This document shows positions 35,278 through 43,737 of a stretch of DNA of 64,000 nucleotides, piece after piece. The position numbers and the translations under genes are program-made. The stretch spans positions 1-64,000 of the forward strand of contig JACQDN010000058.1 in NCBI GenBank assembly GCA_016201105.1, written 5' to 3'. Position 1 is the stretch's first letter, and each line of letters opens with the position of its first letter. The notes beneath the pieces are model-generated. The model saw only the letters and a list, made by a program, of their open reading frames with translations. It made no database searches and was not told the DNA's origin. This DNA is from Pseudomonadota bacterium (lineage in GTDB: Bacteria; Pseudomonadota; Alphaproteobacteria; Micropepsales; Micropepsaceae).

Positions 35278-35679
35278 ATGGCCGGCGAGAAAAAGGCGGG
35301 CGCAGGGCGCGCGCGCAAGAAGGAAAAGAAGAACGTCGTCGTGGGCGTGGCTCACGTGGCGGCGACCTTCAACAACACGATCATCACCATCACCGACGGA
35401 GCCGGAAACGCGGTTTCTTGGTCGAGCGCCGGCATGATGGGCTTCAAGGGGTCGCGCAAATCGACACCCTATGCGGCGCAGGTTGCCGCCGAAGACGCCG
35501 CCAAGAAGGCGATGGAGCACGGCATGCGCACGCTGGAAGTGGAAGTGAGCGGCCCGGGATCGGGTCGCGAGTCCGCGCTGCGTGCTTTGCAGGCCGTGGG
35601 GCTTACGGTGACGTCCATCCGCGATGTGACGCCGATCCCGCACAATGGCTGCCGTCCGCCCAAGCGCCGCAGGGTTTAG
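35278..35679 (+). CDS. rpsK: Ribosomal protein S11
   Basis: Platform protein of the 30S subunit, 133 aa. [36 protein letters not shown] and [13 protein letters not shown] are characteristic. The gap of 143 bp before rpoA holds no gene. Confidence 0.99.
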   Translation: MAGEKKAGAGRARKKEKKNVVVGVAHVAATFNNTIITITDGAGNAVSWSSAGMMGFKGSRKSTPYAAQVAAEDAAKKAMEHGMRTLEVEVSGPGSGRESALRALQAVGLTVTSIRDVTPIPHNGCRPPKRRRV

Positions 35680-35822
35680 AAATTTCGGGAGCATCGGCCA
35701 GGAAAAGTGGCCTTCCGGTTTTCCGTCCGGCCGTGCGACCCAACGAGAAAGTAGTTCGGAAATAGCTACCCGTCGAACGCAATGGGCGTGGTCCGACACG
35801 TCCGGGAAACGATGAGGACAAA

Positions 35823-36839
35823 ATGTTTCAGAAGAATTGGCAGGAACTGATCAAACCGCAAAAGTTGAAGATCGACGGCGGCCACGATGCCGGCCGCTCG
35901 GCAACGATCGTCGCCGAGCCGCTGGAGCGCGGCTTCGGCCTGACGTTGGGCAATTCGCTGCGTCGCGTGCTGCTGTCGTCGCTGCAGGGCGCCGCCATCA
36001 CCTCGATTCAGATCGAAGGCGTGTTGCACGAATTTTCGTCCATTCCCGGCGTGCGTGAAGACGTGACGGACATCGTCCTGAACGTAAAGCAGATCGCGCT
36101 GCGCATGCATGCCGAAGGGCCGAAGCGCCTTTCGCTGCGCGGTACCGGCCCCGGAGAAATCACGGCCGGCCAGATCGGCGCCAGCGCGGATATCGAAATC
36201 CTCAATCCGGATCTCGTCATCTGCACGCTCGACGAAAAGGTCGACTTCCGCATGGAACTGACGGTTGCCACCGGCAAGGGTTATGTGCCTGCTGACCGCA
36301 ACCGTCCCGAGGATGCTCCCATCGGTTTGATCCCGGTGGATTCGCTGTTCTCGCCGGTGAAGAAGGTCTCCTACAAGGTCGAGAATACCCGCGAAGGTCA
36401 AATCCTCGACTACGACAAGCTCACGCTGACGGTGGAAACCAACGGTGCGATCTCGCCGGACAATTCGGTGGCGTATGCCGCGCGCATCCTGCAGGACCAG
36501 CTTCAGGTCTTCATCAACTTTGAAGAGCCGCGCGAGCGCGTCGCCGAAGAGGCCAAGCCCGATCTCGCCTTCAATCCGGTTCTGCTCAAGAAGGTCGACG
36601 AGCTCGAGCTTTCGGTGCGTTCGGCCAACTGTCTGAAGAACGACAACATCGTCTATATCGGCGATCTCATTCAGAAGACCGAAGGTGAAATGCTGCGCAC
36701 GCCGAACTTCGGCCGCAAGTCGCTCAACGAAATCAAGGCGGTGCTTGCCGAAATGGGCCTGCATCTGGGCATGGAAGTGCCGGGCTGGCCGCCGGAGAAT
36801 ATCGAAGACCTCGCGAAGCGTTACGAGGACCAGTACTGA
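35823..36839 (+). CDS. rpoA: RNA polymerase alpha subunit
   Basis: Assembly platform of RNA polymerase, 338 aa. The N-terminal dimer domain ([19 protein letters not shown]) and the C-terminal UP-element/activator domain ([20 protein letters not shown]) are both complete, joined by a linker near residue 240. The next gene, rplQ, is separated by an unusual palindromic element. Confidence 0.99.
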   Translation: MFQKNWQELIKPQKLKIDGGHDAGRSATIVAEPLERGFGLTLGNSLRRVLLSSLQGAAITSIQIEGVLHEFSSIPGVREDVTDIVLNVKQIALRMHAEGPKRLSLRGTGPGEITAGQIGASADIEILNPDLVICTLDEKVDFRMELTVATGKGYVPADRNRPEDAPIGLIPVDSLFSPVKKVSYKVENTREGQILDYDKLTLTVETNGAISPDNSVAYAARILQDQLQVFINFEEPRERVAEEAKPDLAFNPVLLKKVDELELSVRSANCLKNDNIVYIGDLIQKTEGEMLRTPNFGRKSLNEIKAVLAEMGLHLGMEVPGWPPENIEDLAKRYEDQY

Positions 36840-36844
36840 CTGTT

Positions 36845-36946
36845 CGCCCTTCGGGGGCGCTCCTAACGGAGCGCACCTCAGGGTGACGAGATAGAGAAGG
36901 CGTCATGCTGAGGTGCTCGCGAAGCGAGCCCCGAAGCATGAAGGGG
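36845..36946. repeat. Large imperfect palindrome between rpoA and rplQ
   Basis: The left arm (about 36847-36888, ccttcgggggcgctcc...cctcagggtgacg) and the right arm (36901-36945, cgtcatgctgagg...gccccgaag...) are reverse complements with interruptions. Each arm has its own small stem (GCGCTCC-TAA-CGGAGCGC and GCTCGC-GAA-GCGAGC). The transcribed RNA would fold into a long branched hairpin just ahead of the rplQ binding site. Such palindromes occur as dispersed repeats in alphaproteobacteria. Confidence 0.7.
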
Positions 36947-36961
36947 CAAGAGAGAAGATAC

Positions 36962-37387
36962 ATGCGTCATCGTAATCAGGGCCGCAAGCTCGGCGTGAAG
37001 TCGCAACACCGCGTCGCCATGTTCGCGAACATGACGGCAGCGCTCATCAAGCACGAGCAGATCAAGACGACGCTGCCCAAAGCGAAGGAGCTTCGTCCGG
37101 TCATCGAGAAGCTCGTCACACTGTCGCGCCGCGGCGGCAAGGATCTCCACGCCCGCCGGCAGGCGCTCTCCACCATTCGCGACGAGGCGCAGGTGAAGAA
37201 GCTGTTCGACGTGATCGGCCCGCGCTATGCGGACCGTCCGGGCGGCTATACGCGCGTGCTGAAGGCGGGCTTCCGCTTCGGCGACAACGCGCCGATGGCC
37301 TTTATCGAGTTCGTCGATCGCGACGAAAGCGCCAGGGGACAGGATTCCGGTCCGGTTGGTGGTGACGAAGAGGCAACCGAGCAGTAA
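36962..37387 (+). CDS. rplQ: Ribosomal protein L17
   Basis: 50S tunnel-exit protein, 141 aa from ATG 36962, preceded by [25 protein letters not shown] and [16 protein letters not shown] identify it, with a short acidic tail. Last gene of the ribosomal cluster; a terminator follows. Confidence 0.99.
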   Translation: MRHRNQGRKLGVKSQHRVAMFANMTAALIKHEQIKTTLPKAKELRPVIEKLVTLSRRGGKDLHARRQALSTIRDEAQVKKLFDVIGPRYADRPGGYTRVLKAGFRFGDNAPMAFIEFVDRDESARGQDSGPVGGDEEATEQ

Positions 37388-37414
37388 TCCCCGCGCCATC
37401 TGTCGAGTATATTG

Positions 37415-37442
37415 AAAGGGCGGCCGCAAGGCCGCCCTTTTG
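37415..37442 (+). terminator. rho-independent terminator of the alpha operon
   Basis: A perfect 11-bp stem AAAGGGCGGCC / GGCCGCCCTTT with a GCAA loop, ending in a short T run. It lies 28 bp after the rplQ stop and 20 bp before the protease gene. The T tract is short, so some read-through is possible. Confidence 0.85.
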
Positions 37443-37461
37443 CGTTGGAATAGAGGACAGA

Positions 37462-38874
37462 ATGAAACCGTCGATTTTCAGTGGCGTGCTTGGCGGCTTT
37501 TTTGTCGTGGCCGCGAGCGTGACCGCGCCGATGGCCGCGCCGGCGCAGCAGACGTCGGTGCCGCAGTCCATGACCCAGGTGCAGCTGACGTTTGCACCCC
37601 TGGTCAAGCGTGTCGCCCCGGCCGTGGTCAACGTCTACACGCGCACCGTCGTGCAGCAGCCCACCAATCCCTTCTTCAACGATCCCTTTCTTCAGCGCTT
37701 CTTCGGCGTCAATCCGCAGATGCGCCAGCGCGTACAGCAATCGCTCGGCTCCGGCGTCATCGTGCGCAGCGACGGGCTCATCCTCACCAACAATCACGTC
37801 ATCGCGGGCGGGCAGGACATCATCGTCGCGCTGTCCGACAAGCGCGAATTCAAGGCGAGAGTGATACAGGCCGATAGCCGCATCGATCTCGCGCTGCTGA
37901 AAATCGAGACCAGGGGCGAAAAGCTGCCGGTCGTGCCCTTCGGCAACAGCGATGCCGCCCAGGTCGGCGATCTCGTCCTGGCCATCGGCGATCCCTTCGG
38001 CGTCGGACAGACGGTGACGATGGGCATCATCTCGGCGCTGGCGCGCACGCAAGTCTCGGCGTCCGATTACCAGTTCTTCATTCAGACGGACGCGGCGATC
38101 AATCCGGGCAATTCCGGCGGCGCGCTGGTGACGACCGACGGCAAGCTCGTCGGCATCAATTCGTCGATCGTTTCGAATACGGGAAGTTCGGTCGGCGTCG
38201 GTTTCGCCATTCCTGCCAACCTCGCCAAGCGCTTCGTGGACGGCACGATCAGCGGTTCGGCCATGAAATTCGCCTGGTTCGGCGCCGACGGCCAGCCGGT
38301 GACAAGCGAGATCGCCCGCAGCCTCGGCCTTCCAAAGCCCGGCGGCGTTCTCTTGAAGAGTGTCTTTCCGAAGGGACCGGCAGCCAATGCCGGCTTGAAA
38401 GTGGGCGACGTCGTGCTGGCGATCGACGGTTTTTCCGTTGACGACATGCAGTCGCTCAACTACCGCATCGCCACGCACAAGGCTGGCGATGCGCCCAGCG
38501 TCAAAGTCGCGTCGGGCGGGCAGGTACGCGAGGTGACGGTGAAACTGGAGCTGCCGCCGGAATCGACCCCGCGCCAAGCGACAACCATCACGGGACGCAA
38601 TCCGCTCACCGGTGCCAAAGTCGAGAACCTTTCGCCCGCCGTAGCGCTCGATCTGCAAATGAACGCGAACGCGAAGGGCGTCGTCGTCGTGTCCCCCGGA
38701 AATTCCATCGCAGCCCAGCAGGGCTTTCAGGAAGGCGATATCGTCCGCAGCATCAACGGTGTAACCATCACAAATGTCAGCAACCTCACCGCCGCGCTTG
38801 AGCAGGCCAACGGCCAATGGGACATGGTCATCGAACGTGACGGCCACATGCTGACGCTGAGCGTAGGTGGGTGA
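37462..38874 (+). CDS. DegP/DegQ-type periplasmic serine protease with two PDZ domains
   Basis: Envelope quality-control protease, 470 aa. A signal peptide is visible (to about APAQQ). The trypsin-like domain has the triad H112 (TNNHVIAG), D142 (IDLALLK) and S218 (NPGNSGGAL). Two PDZ domains follow, around residues 285-370 and 385-465; the second is diverged (VVVSPGNSIAAQQGFQEGDIV). It should degrade or hold misfolded periplasmic proteins. It is divided from rplQ by a terminator. I cannot tell DegP from DegQ by sequence alone, so no symbol is given. Confidence 0.93.
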   Translation: MKPSIFSGVLGGFFVVAASVTAPMAAPAQQTSVPQSMTQVQLTFAPLVKRVAPAVVNVYTRTVVQQPTNPFFNDPFLQRFFGVNPQMRQRVQQSLGSGVIVRSDGLILTNNHVIAGGQDIIVALSDKREFKARVIQADSRIDLALLKIETRGEKLPVVPFGNSDAAQVGDLVLAIGDPFGVGQTVTMGIISALARTQVSASDYQFFIQTDAAINPGNSGGALVTTDGKLVGINSSIVSNTGSSVGVGFAIPANLAKRFVDGTISGSAMKFAWFGADGQPVTSEIARSLGLPKPGGVLLKSVFPKGPAANAGLKVGDVVLAIDGFSVDDMQSLNYRIATHKAGDAPSVKVASGGQVREVTVKLELPPESTPRQATTITGRNPLTGAKVENLSPAVALDLQMNANAKGVVVVSPGNSIAAQQGFQEGDIVRSINGVTITNVSNLTAALEQANGQWDMVIERDGHMLTLSVGG

Positions 38875-39512
38875 GAGATATTGTGTTGGTCGCTTCGCGC
38901 CGTTTGCCGTGGCAATATGGGCGAATGATGCAAGGCAAACCTTTACAGCGAAAGGCCCTTTGGCGCTGGCTCGCGCTTGCGGCTATGGCGCTAATCGGAA
39001 TTCTCGCAAGCGCTTGTCTAGTTGCGCAAGAGTACATCAGTCAGACCATGGCCGACCCCGCACATGCAGCGAACGAGTGCCGCACAGTGGTGGAGATAGC
39101 CGCCGAACTCAACTCCTCGAATGCACTCGATTTCGGTCTTTCAGAAGCATCGCACAAGAAGTATTTCTCTCCGACATTGGATGGGTTGCCGGTTCCAAAG
39201 ACCGTGGTCGAGCGTGTAGCATATTTGGGCGAGGTGAGCCGCTTCCTCTCAACAATTCGTCCGCTCGATTGTCAGGAAGAGTTGGCGAAGCGTCACTTGA
39301 GCGTTGCGAAAGAACCGCAGTTTTTCAGATATTCGACGGGTACTGAATTTTATTCGTTCTCGCGGCTCACCTTTTCGGTCGATGACAAGGATGTGCATCT
39401 ATGGGTGAGAGTGAGCTATGGAAATTTGGGCGCTGAGAGTTGGATGACAACTTGGCGTCGGAATGGAGGGCGTTGGCATCTGACCACAAAACTCTTGGGG
39501 GTCGTATCCTAG
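38871..39512 (+). CDS. Hypothetical membrane-anchored protein
   Basis: A 213-aa protein if read from GTG 38871, which overlaps the protease stop (GTGA); ATG 38925 is an alternative giving 195 aa. One hydrophobic segment (WLALAAMALIGILASACLVA) should anchor it, possibly with a weak lipobox at its end. The rest looks periplasmic, with two Cys (ANECRT, PLDCQE) that could pair. No family recognised. Base composition is lower in GC than its neighbours. It is squeezed between the protease and rarA, with no gap to either. Confidence 0.6.
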   Translation: MRDIVLVASRRLPWQYGRMMQGKPLQRKALWRWLALAAMALIGILASACLVAQEYISQTMADPAHAANECRTVVEIAAELNSSNALDFGLSEASHKKYFSPTLDGLPVPKTVVERVAYLGEVSRFLSTIRPLDCQEELAKRHLSVAKEPQFFRYSTGTEFYSFSRLTFSVDDKDVHLWVRVSYGNLGAESWMTTWRRNGGRWHLTTKLLGVVS

Positions 39513-40826
39513 ATGTCCGATCTTTTCGAGGCCGGAGGGCTGGAAGATAACGCGCCGCGGCCGCTGGCCGATCGGCTGCGCCCCAAGACGCTCGCCGAAA
39601 TCGTCGGCCAGGATCATCTGGTCGGTTCCGAAGGTCCGATCGGGCGGATGGTGGCGCAGAAGCGGCCGCATTCGATCATTCTGTGGGGACCACCCGGAAC
39701 GGGAAAGACCACTATCGCGCGGCTGTTGTCGCACGCGTTCGACCTGCATTTTGTCCAGCTTTCCGCCGTCTTTTCCGGCGTCGCGGACCTCAAGAAAACC
39801 TTCGACACCGCGCGCCATATGCGCCGCACGGGCAAGGGCACGCTGCTCTTTGTCGACGAGATCCACCGCTTCAACCGCAGCCAGCAGGATTCTTTCCTGC
39901 CGGTGATGGAAGACGGGACGATCGTTCTCGTCGGAGCGACGACGGAAAATCCGTCGTTCGAATTGAATGGTGCCGTGCTGTCGCGCGCACAAGTCCTTGT
40001 GCTGCGGCGTCTCGACGATGCGGCGCTCGAAACGCTCCTCCGGCGCGCGGAAACGCACCACGGCGAAAGGCTCCCTCTCACCGACGATGCGCGCGCCAGC
40101 TTGCGTGCGATGGCCGATGGCGACGGGCGGTACATCTTGAATCTGGCGGAAGACATCGCGGCGCTGAAGGTGGTCAAGCCGATGGATTCAGCCGCGCTTG
40201 TTGCCGCGATTCAGAAGCGCGCGCCGCTCTACGACAAGTCGCGCGAAGAGCACTACAACATCATTTCAGCGCTGCATAAGTCGATCCGCGGCAGCGATCC
40301 CGATGCCGCGCTCTATTGGTTGGCACGGATGCTGGCTGGCGGCGAACAGCCGCTCTACATCGCCCGGCGCCTGGTACGGGCCAGCGTGGAAGACATCGGC
40401 CTCGCCGATCCGCAGGCGCTGGTTCAGGCGTTGGCCGCGAAAGAGATGTACGATTTTCTCGGTAGTCCGGAAGGCGAGATCGCGCTGGCGCAGTGCGTGC
40501 TCTATCTCGCCAGCGCGCCGAAATCGAACGCGGTCTATACGGCGCTAGGCGCCGCCAAGCGCGCGGCGGAGGAGTATGGCTCGCTTATGCCTCCCGCCCA
40601 TATCCTCAATGCACCCACCAAGCTGATGAAGAATCTCGGCTACGGCAAAGGCTACGAATACGACCACGAGGCGGAGGAGGGCTTTTCGGGCCAAAACTAT
40701 TTTCCCGACAAGATGGAGCGCCGGAAGCTCTACGAGCCCAAGGAAACCGGCTTTGAACGCGAAATCGTCAAGCGGCTGGAATATTGGGAGAAGCTGCGGG
40801 AGAAGAAATTGAAAGCGGAAAAGTAA
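39513..40826 (+). CDS. rarA: Replication-associated recombination protein RarA (MgsA)
   Basis: AAA+ ATPase related to clamp loaders that acts at stalled forks; 437 aa. Walker A LWGPPGTGKTTIARLL and Walker B LLFVDEIHRFN are clear, with sensor motifs GATTENPSFELN and the C-terminal tetramerisation part (PPAHILNAPTKLMKNLGYG). It starts at the ATG directly after the upstream TAG. Confidence 0.96.
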   Translation: MSDLFEAGGLEDNAPRPLADRLRPKTLAEIVGQDHLVGSEGPIGRMVAQKRPHSIILWGPPGTGKTTIARLLSHAFDLHFVQLSAVFSGVADLKKTFDTARHMRRTGKGTLLFVDEIHRFNRSQQDSFLPVMEDGTIVLVGATTENPSFELNGAVLSRAQVLVLRRLDDAALETLLRRAETHHGERLPLTDDARASLRAMADGDGRYILNLAEDIAALKVVKPMDSAALVAAIQKRAPLYDKSREEHYNIISALHKSIRGSDPDAALYWLARMLAGGEQPLYIARRLVRASVEDIGLADPQALVQALAAKEMYDFLGSPEGEIALAQCVLYLASAPKSNAVYTALGAAKRAAEEYGSLMPPAHILNAPTKLMKNLGYGKGYEYDHEAEEGFSGQNYFPDKMERRKLYEPKETGFEREIVKRLEYWEKLREKKLKAEK

Positions 40827-40828
40827 GT

Positions 40829-41161
40829 TCACTCATCGAGTTCTTCCTGGCGTTCTCGAAACCATTTCAGAACATCGTTGCGTGATCCGTTCTCCAAATG
40901 CGTCCAGTATGCATTGCGAATCGCCTTCCTCCGATCCCTTTTCCACCAAATTTCATGCACCGAAAGTATTGTCCATTTCGGGCGCGCTGTGTGCGTCAAT
41001 TGGTGAATCTCGATCTGAAACGAAATGGGAGCCCATTGAACGCTGCGCTGCCTGCGCCACTCCACGCCAGCTACCCGCCATTCGTCGCAGTCGCGGTCTT
41101 TGTTGGTTGCTGAAACAAGCAGCGCAAACAGGTTTTGGAATTTGCTGTCGCCGAGCCGCAT
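40829..41161 (-). CDS. Hypothetical protein downstream of DUF190
   Basis: A 110-aa frame on the minus strand, beginning 5 bp after the DUF190 stop and ending 2 bp from the rarA stop. It has even amino-acid use, many Trp/Arg residues and a charged tail (WFRERQEELDE). Nothing is recognised. It may be the last gene of the fluoride operon; the overlapping plus-strand frame looks like noise (Ser/Cys-rich). Confidence 0.5.
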   Translation of the reverse strand: MRLGDSKFQNLFALLVSATNKDRDCDEWRVAGVEWRRQRSVQWAPISFQIEIHQLTHTARPKWTILSVHEIWWKRDRRKAIRNAYWTHLENGSRNDVLKWFRERQEELDE

Positions 41162-41165
41162 GGCC

Positions 41166-41513
41166 TTATCCGGCCAAACCCGTATCAGCCCCGTAGCGGA
41201 GCACCTTGACCTTCTCCATGGTCACGAGACCGCTTCCCATCATGCTGTCGAGCGTGGGCAGGAAGGCGTCGATCTTTTCTTCGCTGTCCACAATCTCGAT
41301 GACGAGGGGCAAATCTTCGGAGAGCCGGAGAATCTTCGCGGTATGCAGGCGGCTCGAATGACCGAAACCCATCGGTCCGCGCAGCACGGTGGCGCCGGCG
41401 AGGTGCATCTCGCGCGCCTTGAGGACGACGGCTTCGTACAGAGGCTTTCCGTGAAACTTGTCCCCTTCACCGAGAAAGACGCGCAAAAGGACGGCGTCTG
41501 TGGGTACTTGCAT
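41166..41513 (-). CDS. DUF190 protein, often linked to CrcB
   Basis: A 115-aa soluble protein with a PII-like ferredoxin fold. Motifs: LLRVFLGEGDKFHGKPLYEA, LRGPMGFG and LPLVIEIVDSEEKIDAFLP. DUF190 genes are repeatedly found beside crcB. It starts 2 bp after the crcB stop. It probably modulates or assists fluoride export; the mechanism is not known. Confidence 0.88.
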   Translation of the reverse strand: MQVPTDAVLLRVFLGEGDKFHGKPLYEAVVLKAREMHLAGATVLRGPMGFGHSSRLHTAKILRLSEDLPLVIEIVDSEEKIDAFLPTLDSMMGSGLVTMEKVKVLRYGADTGLAG

Positions 41514-41515
41514 GG

Positions 41516-41920
41516 TCAGGCCCCCTTAAGTTGGTTCAGCGCGGCGGCCGAAATTGCCCCGAGCCAGACAAAGAACAGGCAGAGGATTACAGAGCCCGCG
41601 ACATTCCACCCGACGTAAAGCCACTCGCCGTCGCGCATCAGATTCAAGGTCTGCAAGCTGAAGGAGGAAAAGGTCGTATAGCCGCCGCAAATGCCGACCA
41701 TGACGAATTGCCGGACCGTACCGCTGACGAGAAAGCGGCCATCGGGGCCCGTCAGTACGCCGAAAAAGCCGATCACAAAAGAACCCGTGACATTCACGAT
41801 CAGCGTGCCCCACGGGAACGTCTCGCCGAAGCCCGTAGCCACAAGGCCCGAGACAAAATAGCGTCCAACGCTGCCAAGCGCGCCACCGAGGGCGACGGCC
41901 AGATAAAGCTGCAAGGGCAT
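41516..41920 (-). CDS. crcB: Fluoride exporter CrcB (Fluc)
   Basis: Dual-topology fluoride channel of the inner membrane, 134 aa from ATG 41920. Four transmembrane helices; GALGSVGRYF and GGYTTFSSFSLQT (with the conserved Phe and Ser/Thr of the pore) are intact. A fluoride riboswitch lies 660 bp upstream on the same strand, with only a decayed antiporter between them. Expression is expected to rise with fluoride. Confidence 0.95.
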   Translation of the reverse strand: MPLQLYLAVALGGALGSVGRYFVSGLVATGFGETFPWGTLIVNVTGSFVIGFFGVLTGPDGRFLVSGTVRQFVMVGICGGYTTFSSFSLQTLNLMRDGEWLYVGWNVAGSVILCLFFVWLGAISAAALNQLKGA

Positions 41921-41996
41921 GAGGCGGTCCCGGATTCTGTTCGATAGGAATTGGTATGCGGCGCCGGGCGCTGTGCCAAGGGCCGAGCGGAGAGCA

Positions 41997-42466
41997 TCAC
42001 GGTTCTTCACCGGCGACCGCTTCCGCCTCGACAGTCTCCGGTTCGGCGGCGATGGCTTTGAAATCCGGCTGAAACCAGGTCTGCGCGATTAGTGTCGGAA
42101 TCACCGCGCTGCCGATCACGGCGGTCACGAGAATTGTATATTGCGCCTGATCGATGATGTGATTGGTCAGCCCGAACAACGCCGAGATTGTGCCGAAGGT
42201 CAGCCCCGTAGACATCACCGATCGACATGCTGGACCAGAAATGCTTCTTCACGATGCGCGGGTCGATCTCCGTTCCCGCCAGAAACGTCAAAAGAATTGC
42301 ACCGAACCCGGCGAGGAAGTTGACCCAATCGGTGATATGTAGGCCGATGAAATTGCCGGCAACGGCGCCGACCACGATCGCGATGAGCGCTACCGAGATC
42401 GCCACGCGGATGGATATGATGGATGCCAGAAGTGCGAGGCCCAGCCACAACGCCGATCCAAGCTAG
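41997..42466 (-). pseudogene. Remnant of a Kef/NhaP-type cation:proton antiporter
   Basis: Two pieces of one membrane transporter are joined at about 42215. The N-terminal piece (ISVALIAIVVGAVAGNFIG..., FLAGTEIDPRIVKKHFW) breaks after the second or third helix. The C-terminal piece (STGLTFGTISALFGL... to IAQTWFQPDF) is in another frame. The central membrane helices of a normal antiporter are missing, so this is an internal deletion plus frameshift. The true 5' end is unclear (a start near 42577 cannot be excluded). It sits directly behind the fluoride riboswitch, where fluoride-linked antiporters are known. Confidence 0.8.
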
Positions 42467-42579
42467 ACATTTGCCACAGTCGTCATCCCGTTCCCGCCTG
42501 TCGACAGATGGAGAAGCGGCTGGAAACGGCTCGCGGCAAAGCAGTCCGAAGACGGATTCCCACCGCAACATCGTCAAGC

Positions 42580-42650
42580 GGTAGGAGTCATCAGCCGTCT
42601 GGCTTATTGAGCTGTCGGGCGGTTAAAGGGGAACCCCATCCCCTGTTCTG
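42580..42650 (-). ncRNA. Fluoride riboswitch (crcB motif)
   Basis: Read on the minus strand from 42650. The 5' hairpin GGGGATGGGGTTCCCC (42644-42629) is followed by TTTAACCGCC. After a variable stem (gacagctcaataagccaga) comes the conserved 3' end CGGCTGATGACTCCTACC. These are the conserved blocks of the crcB-motif aptamer, including the ATGG..TTC loop, the AACCGCC pseudoknot partner and TGATGACTCCTAC. The aptamer starts a few bases after a promoter's predicted start point and controls the antiporter remnant, crcB and DUF190. Confidence 0.93.
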
Positions 42651-42655
42651 TAAGA

Positions 42656-42684
42656 ACGCTAAGCGACTCGTTTGAATGCGTCAA
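42656..42684 (-). promoter_or_regulatory. Promoter of the fluoride-riboswitch operon
   Basis: On the minus strand TTGACG (42684-42679), 17-bp spacer and TAGCGT (42661-42656). The -10 is weak, but the predicted start falls at about 42648, right where the riboswitch begins. Divergent rluC starts 19 bp away on the other side. Confidence 0.55.
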
Positions 42685-42702
42685 CGCGCGAGGAAATATT
42701 GA

Positions 42703-43737
42703 GTGTCTAAGGTCGTAACCGAACAGATCGCCGACGACGAAAACGGCATTCGCCTGGATCGCTGGTTCAAACGCCACTATCCGGCGTTGACGCATGGCCG
42801 TCTCGAAAAACTTCTGCGCACGGGACAGGTGCGTGTGGAGGGAAAGCGCGCCAAGGCGGGCAACCGGGTCGAAGCCGGCCAGAACATCCGTATTCCGCCG
42901 CAGCTGGCGAATGCGCCAGCCGAAGAAACGCCGCGGTCCAGAGAGGCAACGCACAAACCGGACGACGCGCAGCTTCTGCAAGATGCCATTCTCTATATGG
43001 ACGAGAGTGTCATCGTGCTGAACAAGCCGCCCGGCCTCGCCACCCAAGGCGGCACGGGGCAAACTCGCCATGTCGACGGCATGCTCGACACGCTGATGTA
43101 CGGCAAGAAACAGCGTCCGCGCCTGGTGCATCGTCTCGACCGCGATACGAGCGGCGTTCTGGTGGTCGGGCGCACGGTTCCCGCCACCGCAGCGCTGGGA
43201 GAATCTCTGCGCCGCCGCGACGCCTCGAAAGTCTATTGGGCGCTGACCCGCGGCGTACCGAAAAAGAAAAGCGGCACCATCAAGCTCGCATTGACCAAGG
43301 AGGGCGGTCATGGCCCGCACGGCCGCGACGAGCGTGTGATCGGCGCCGAGCGCGACGACGAAGACGCGAAATATGCGCTCACCGACTATGTCGTCATGGG
43401 GCAGGCGGGCGAGGAATTCGCCTGGGTCGCGGCGAAACCGTTGACGGGCCGTACCCATCAGATCCGCGTCCATCTGGCGTCGCTCGGAACGCCGATCGTG
43501 GGCGACTTCAAATACGGCGGCGCGGCGTCGCGTGGAAAGGGCGCTATTGCAGACAAGCTTCATCTGCATGCCCGTTCCATCGATATCGACAATCCCGGCG
43601 CCGGCCGGTTGCACGTGACCGCGCCGTTGCCGGCGCATATGATGAAGACGTGGAGGCTGCTCGGTTTCGATCCGGACGCTCCTGATCCCTTCGAAACCAG
43701 ACGCCGCGTTAAGAACAAGGCGAGACGCAAAAAATGA
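42703..43737 (+). CDS. rluC: RluC/RluD-type 23S rRNA pseudouridine synthase
   Basis: Isomerises uridines in large-subunit rRNA; 344 aa from GTG 42703. An N-terminal S4 RNA-binding domain (RLEKLLRTGQVRVEGKRA) is followed by the catalytic domain with HRLDRDTSG, where D146 is the catalytic Asp, and GRTHQIRVHLASLG. RluC rather than RluD is preferred from overall layout, but the choice is not certain. Overlaps the cupin gene by 4 bp. Confidence 0.88.
   Translation: MSKVVTEQIADDENGIRLDRWFKRHYPALTHGRLEKLLRTGQVRVEGKRAKAGNRVEAGQNIRIPPQLANAPAEETPRSREATHKPDDAQLLQDAILYMDESVIVLNKPPGLATQGGTGQTRHVDGMLDTLMYGKKQRPRLVHRLDRDTSGVLVVGRTVPATAALGESLRRRDASKVYWALTRGVPKKKSGTIKLALTKEGGHGPHGRDERVIGAERDDEDAKYALTDYVVMGQAGEEFAWVAAKPLTGRTHQIRVHLASLGTPIVGDFKYGGAASRGKGAIADKLHLHARSIDIDNPGAGRLHVTAPLPAHMMKTWRLLGFDPDAPDPFETRRRVKNKARRKK

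Noticed and set aside
35680-35822. A terminator or regulatory hairpin between rpsK and rpoA
   Set aside because: The only stem (GGCCA/TGGCC) is short, has a 7-base loop and no T run.
41921-42010. A fluoride riboswitch directly in front of crcB
   Set aside because: No crcB-motif blocks there; the true switch is at 42580-42650.
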